A stretch of DNA of 8,385 bases from Streptosporangiaceae bacterium. Its GTDB lineage: Bacteria; Actinomycetota; Actinomycetes; Streptosporangiales; Streptosporangiaceae. How positions within the stretch are numbered: the first letter of the stretch is position 1; every line of letters starts with the position of its first letter. The translations under genes were made by a program, and so were the position numbers. The stretch is taken from contig JASHTQ010000110.1 in NCBI GenBank assembly GCA_030040475.1, positions 1 through 8,385 on the forward strand. Direction: 5' to 3'. Positions 5,577 through 8,385 of the stretch are shown in pieces. A model generated the notes under the pieces. It worked only from the letters and a program-made list of their open reading frames with translations, ran no database searches and was not told where the DNA came from.

Positions 5577-6613
5577 CCGTGCTGAACCCGCGCGCGGGCG
5601 CGGCTGACTCCGCCGCCCCGCGCGGGTCCGGCGCGCTGTCCGAGCGGCACAGCCGGATCCTGGCGCTGCTCGGCAAGCGGCTGATCCAGATCCCGGTCGT
5701 GCTGTTCGTCGTCTCGATCCTGACGTTCTGGCTGATCCAGCTCGTCCCCGGCGACCCCGGGCGGAACGCGCTCGGGCAGTACGCGACGCAGGCCCAGGTG
5801 CACGCCTGGGACGTCAGCAACGGGCTGGCCGGCTCGATCGTGCCCCGCTACCTGCACTGGCTCACCGGCTTCTTCACCGGGAACTGGGGGACGAGCTTCG
5901 TCTACGCGGCACCGTCCCGCGCGCTGGTGCTCGGCCACCTGGCGAACAGCGCGCTGCTGGCGCTCTACGCGTTCCTGCTGCTCGTGCCGGTCTCGCTCAT
6001 CCTCGGCTCGGTGCAGGCCTACCGCGAGGGACGGCGCAGCGACCGGGTGATCACGATCGCGCTGATGACGCTGTCCTCGGTGCCCGAGTTCGTCGTCGGG
6101 GTGCTGCTGCTCATCGTGTTCGCCGTCTGGCTCAAGGCGGTCCCGGTCCAGTCCGCGGCCGACGCCACCGGCGACCTCGGCCAGCGGATACACGCCATGA
6201 CCCTGCCCGCGGTGGTGCTCGCCGCCTCCTACCTGGCGGTGCTCGCCCGGATGGTGCGCACGGGCACGGCCGGGGCGATCACCGCGCCGTTTCACCGGAC
6301 CGCGGTGCTCAAGGGACTGCCCTCCGGCGTGATCGTCCGGCGGCACGTGACGCGCAACGCGCTGATCCCCACCATGCAGCTGCTCGGCATCTACCTCGGC
6401 GGCCTGCTCGGCGGCAGCGCGGTGGTGGAGACGCTGTTCAACTACCCGGGCCTCGGGGCGCTGATGGTGGTCGCGGCCGAGCGCAAGGACGCGGTGCTGC
6501 TCACCGACGGCGTCATGGTGACCGGCGTGATCGCGCTGCTCGCGCTGCTGGTCACCGACGTGTTCTTGATCCTGATGGACCCGCGCATCCGCTTCGAGAA
6601 CACGGAGGGCTGA
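5573..6613 (+). CDS. ABC importer permease, DppB/OppB type
   Basis: This 346-residue inner-membrane permease is one half of the channel with the next gene product. After a 35-residue Ala-rich cytoplasmic tail comes the family's first helix (IPVVLFVVSILTFWLIQLVPGDP, about 40-62), where the terminal PGDP is the hallmark of DppB proteins. Further hydrophobic segments lie at about 124-145, 160-190, 209-228, 265-287 and 312-335. The EAA coupling loop, which docks on the ATPase, is at about 240-266 (FHRTAVLKGLP then RRHVTRNALIP). FNYPGLGALM (289-298) and the C-terminal DPRIRF are also typical. The usual conserved acidic-Gly loop is close to consensus, so function is expected. The start ATG 5573 has GGAG upstream in a duplicated segment. 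The stop overlaps the next ATG by one base. Confidence 0.94.
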   Translation: MTVLNPRAGAADSAAPRGSGALSERHSRILALLGKRLIQIPVVLFVVSILTFWLIQLVPGDPGRNALGQYATQAQVHAWDVSNGLAGSIVPRYLHWLTGFFTGNWGTSFVYAAPSRALVLGHLANSALLALYAFLLLVPVSLILGSVQAYREGRRSDRVITIALMTLSSVPEFVVGVLLLIVFAVWLKAVPVQSAADATGDLGQRIHAMTLPAVVLAASYLAVLARMVRTGTAGAITAPFHRTAVLKGLPSGVIVRRHVTRNALIPTMQLLGIYLGGLLGGSAVVETLFNYPGLGALMVVAAERKDAVLLTDGVMVTGVIALLALLVTDVFLILMDPRIRFENTEG

Positions 6614-7539
6614 TGGACTACCTGTCCCAGGGCCTCCCGGATACGGTCACCGCGCTGCCCGTGCCCGCCGCGGCGGCGGTCACCGCCGGCCCGGGCCTGG
6701 GCGCCGCGGCGGGGACGGCGGCCGGAGCGGGCCGGCGGCGGCTGCGCGCGCTGCTCGGCCGTCCGACGTTCGTGCTCAGCGCGGTGATCGTGGCATGGTG
6801 GGTCGGCGCCGCCGCAACCTGGCACCTGTTCGGGCTCAACCCGTACGCCAACACCGGCCAGCTGCTCGCGGCGCCGGGCTGGTCGCAGCCGTTCGGCACC
6901 GACGACCTCGGCCGCAGCGTGTTCGCCAGGACCCTGGCCGGCGGGGACACCGCGCTGGTGGTCGGCCCGCTCGGCGCGGTCCTGGCCACCGTCCTCGGCG
7001 GCGCGCTCGGCGTCATCGCCGGCTACTTCCGCGGCTGGGTCGACACCGCGTTCATGCGCGTGTTCGACGTGCTCGTCGTGCTGCCGCCGCTCATCTTCCT
7101 GATCGTGATCGTCGGCGCGTTCGGCGCGTCGCCGCCGGCGCTCATCGTCATCATCGGCGTGGTCTTCGCCCCCGGCATCGCCCGCATCATCCGGGCCGCG
7201 GTCCTCGCCGAGATGGGCAAGAAGTACGTGACCACGGCCCGGCTGCAGGGCGAGTCGGCGCTCCGGATCATGGCCACCGAGCTGGTGCCGAACGTCCTGC
7301 CCACGATCATCATCCAGGCCACGCTGAGCCTGTCCTCGGCCATCTTGATGACGGCCACGCTGTCGTTCCTCGGCCTGGGCCAGCAGCCGCCCTCGCCGGA
7401 CTGGGGCCTGCAGATCAACCAGAACGTGGCCTACCTGGAGACCGCGTGGTGGACCGTGGTCTTCCCCGCCGTCGCGGTCGCGTCGCTGGTCGTGGCCATC
7501 CAGCTGATCGCCGACAACATCAAGGAGACGTCGTCGTGA
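6613..7539 (+). CDS. ABC importer permease, DppC/OppC type
   Basis: This is the 308-residue second permease of the importer. The N-terminal 40 residues are a low-complexity Ala/Gly/Pro segment, longer than usual, ending in a basic RRRLRALLGR patch. The first helix is at about 52-73. FGTDDLGRSVFARTLAGG (94-111) is the strongly conserved OppC/DppC block. Further helices lie at about 113-137, 150-171, 174-197, 229-251 and 282-300. The EAA loop, YVTTARLQGES and ATELVPNVLP (205-230), contacts the ATPase. LSFLGLGQQPPSPDWG (250-265) is a family signature. The ATG overlaps the preceding stop (TGATG), with GGAGGG just before it, and the stop overlaps the next GTG (GTGA). Translation of the three genes should therefore be coupled. 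Confidence 0.94.
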   Translation: MDYLSQGLPDTVTALPVPAAAAVTAGPGLGAAAGTAAGAGRRRLRALLGRPTFVLSAVIVAWWVGAAATWHLFGLNPYANTGQLLAAPGWSQPFGTDDLGRSVFARTLAGGDTALVVGPLGAVLATVLGGALGVIAGYFRGWVDTAFMRVFDVLVVLPPLIFLIVIVGAFGASPPALIVIIGVVFAPGIARIIRAAVLAEMGKKYVTTARLQGESALRIMATELVPNVLPTIIIQATLSLSSAILMTATLSFLGLGQQPPSPDWGLQINQNVAYLETAWWTVVFPAVAVASLVVAIQLIADNIKETSS

Positions 7540-8385
7540 GCGGCGGCGGCGCGGCGGCTTCGCCTGCGGTCAGCGTGGCCGACCTGACCGTCTCCTACCG
7601 GGCGCGCCGGGCCGTGGTGACGGCGCTGCGCGGGCTCAGCCTGGACATCGGCGCCGGGGAGTCCTACGGCCTGGTCGGCGAGTCAGGCTCGGGCAAGAGC
7701 ACGGCCGCGATGACGCTCACCCGCTACCTGCCGGCCGGGACGGAGGTGACCGCGGACCAGCTTTCCGTCGCCGGCGTCCCGGTCCTCGGGCTCGGCCCGG
7801 CGGCGCTGCGGGCCTTCCGCTCCGCCGCGTTCGCGGTCGTCTACCAGGAACCGGGCCTCGCGCTCAATCCGACCATGCCGGCCGGCGAGCAGATCGCCGA
7901 GGTGTACCGGCTGCACGGCCTGCACCGCGCGGCGGCGCGCGAGGCGACGCTCGCCGCGATCGGACGGGTGCGGCTGTCCCCGCCGGAGCAGATCGCCGGG
8001 CGCTACCCGCACGAGCTGTCCGGCGGCCAGCAGCAGCGGATCGTGATCGCGATGGCGCTCGCCGGCGAGCCGCAGCTGCTCATCCTGGACGAGCCGACGA
8101 CCGGTCTGGACAGCCGGGTGGAGACCGAGATCATGGCGCTGATCGACCACCTGCGCGCCGAACTCGGCTTCGCCAGCCTCCTGATCAGCCACAACCTCCC
8201 GCTGGTGGCCGCGCACTGCCAGCGCATCGGGGTGCTGCGCGAGGGCGTGCTCGTCGAGGAAGGGCCGGCCGCCGACGTGCTGCTCGCGCCCCAGCACCCC
8301 TACACCAGGGCGCTGATCGCCGCGCTGCCCGACATCAACGCCGCACGCCGCTCCGGGCCGCGGGCCGCGGTCACGGATCGTACCG
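7536..8385 (+). CDS. ABC importer ATPase, DppD/OppD type (partial)
   Basis: This is the ATP-binding subunit of the importer, with the first 283 residues present before the window ends. It starts at GTG 7536, which shares GTGA with the previous stop. Walker A is GESGSGKS (48-55), the Q-loop is YQEP with Gln104, and the signature LSGGQQQR is at 161-168. Walker B, LLILDEP, starts at 181, with a D-loop in TTGLDSR and the H-loop histidine in LLISHN (His219). QHPYTRALIAALP (253-265) is the C-terminal mark of the Opp/Dpp ATPase group. TGLDSR replaces the commoner TALDVT, a tolerated variation. The remaining C-terminal part, and whether a second ATPase (DppF) follows or is fused, lie outside the window. 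Confidence 0.93.
   Translation, partial: MSGGGAAASPAVSVADLTVSYRARRAVVTALRGLSLDIGAGESYGLVGESGSGKSTAAMTLTRYLPAGTEVTADQLSVAGVPVLGLGPAALRAFRSAAFAVVYQEPGLALNPTMPAGEQIAEVYRLHGLHRAAAREATLAAIGRVRLSPPEQIAGRYPHELSGGQQQRIVIAMALAGEPQLLILDEPTTGLDSRVETEIMALIDHLRAELGFASLLISHNLPLVAAHCQRIGVLREGVLVEEGPAADVLLAPQHPYTRALIAALPDINAARRSGPRAAVTDRT

Noticed and set aside
5351..6346. Minus-strand open frame rich in His, Arg, Glu and Asp
   Set aside because: It overlaps the binding-protein end and the first permease, both strongly supported. Its composition is typical of a GC-driven shadow frame.

Overview
The window looks like chromosomal DNA of a high-GC Gram-positive actinobacterium. The clear genes use G or C at almost every third codon position. 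GTG and TTG starts and GTGA/TGATG gene overlaps are present. One gene belongs to the mycothiol-dependent maleylpyruvate isomerase family, and mycothiol is an actinobacterial thiol. I cannot name the genus.

The left part (about 1-3100) is an accessory-looking stretch. It opens with a low-complexity block of 25 serine-centred tripeptides (72-296) in a short open frame. Next come an XRE-type antitoxin-like regulator (624-1049, +) with an inverted repeat at its promoter (580-602), and a convergent RelE/HigB-like toxin (1050-1496, -) whose stop codon abuts that of the regulator. After these lie the remains of a frameshifted and truncated gene of a PD-(D/E)XK-nuclease-like family (about 1627-1976, +), and a complete VapBC toxin-antitoxin pair (2006-2673, -) with a good promoter and ribosome binding site. 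Sequence from 2725 to 3103 holds no gene I can identify. AT-rich patches, two toxin-antitoxin modules and a dead gene suggest past insertion and decay, but no transposase, integrase or attachment site is visible.

The right part (3126-8385) is compact and strongly biased in codon use, all on the + strand. A mycothiol-dependent maleylpyruvate isomerase-family protein (3126-3920) is followed 62 bp later by a four-gene Opp/Dpp-type ABC importer. The importer consists of a lipoprotein solute-binding protein (3983-5545), two permeases (5573-6613 and 6613-7539) and an ATPase cut by the window end (7536-8385+). The permease and ATPase genes overlap by 1-4 bases, so they should be translated together. 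The binding protein would capture a peptide or other small solute outside the membrane, the two permeases form the channel, and the ATPase drives uptake. The substrate cannot be read from the sequence.

I see no wholly new system. The points most worth a second look are the tail-to-tail XRE/RelE pair sharing a palindromic stop, the recognisable nuclease-family pseudogene, the tandemly duplicated ribosome-binding/start segment before the first permease, and the tripeptide repeat that is open on both strands.
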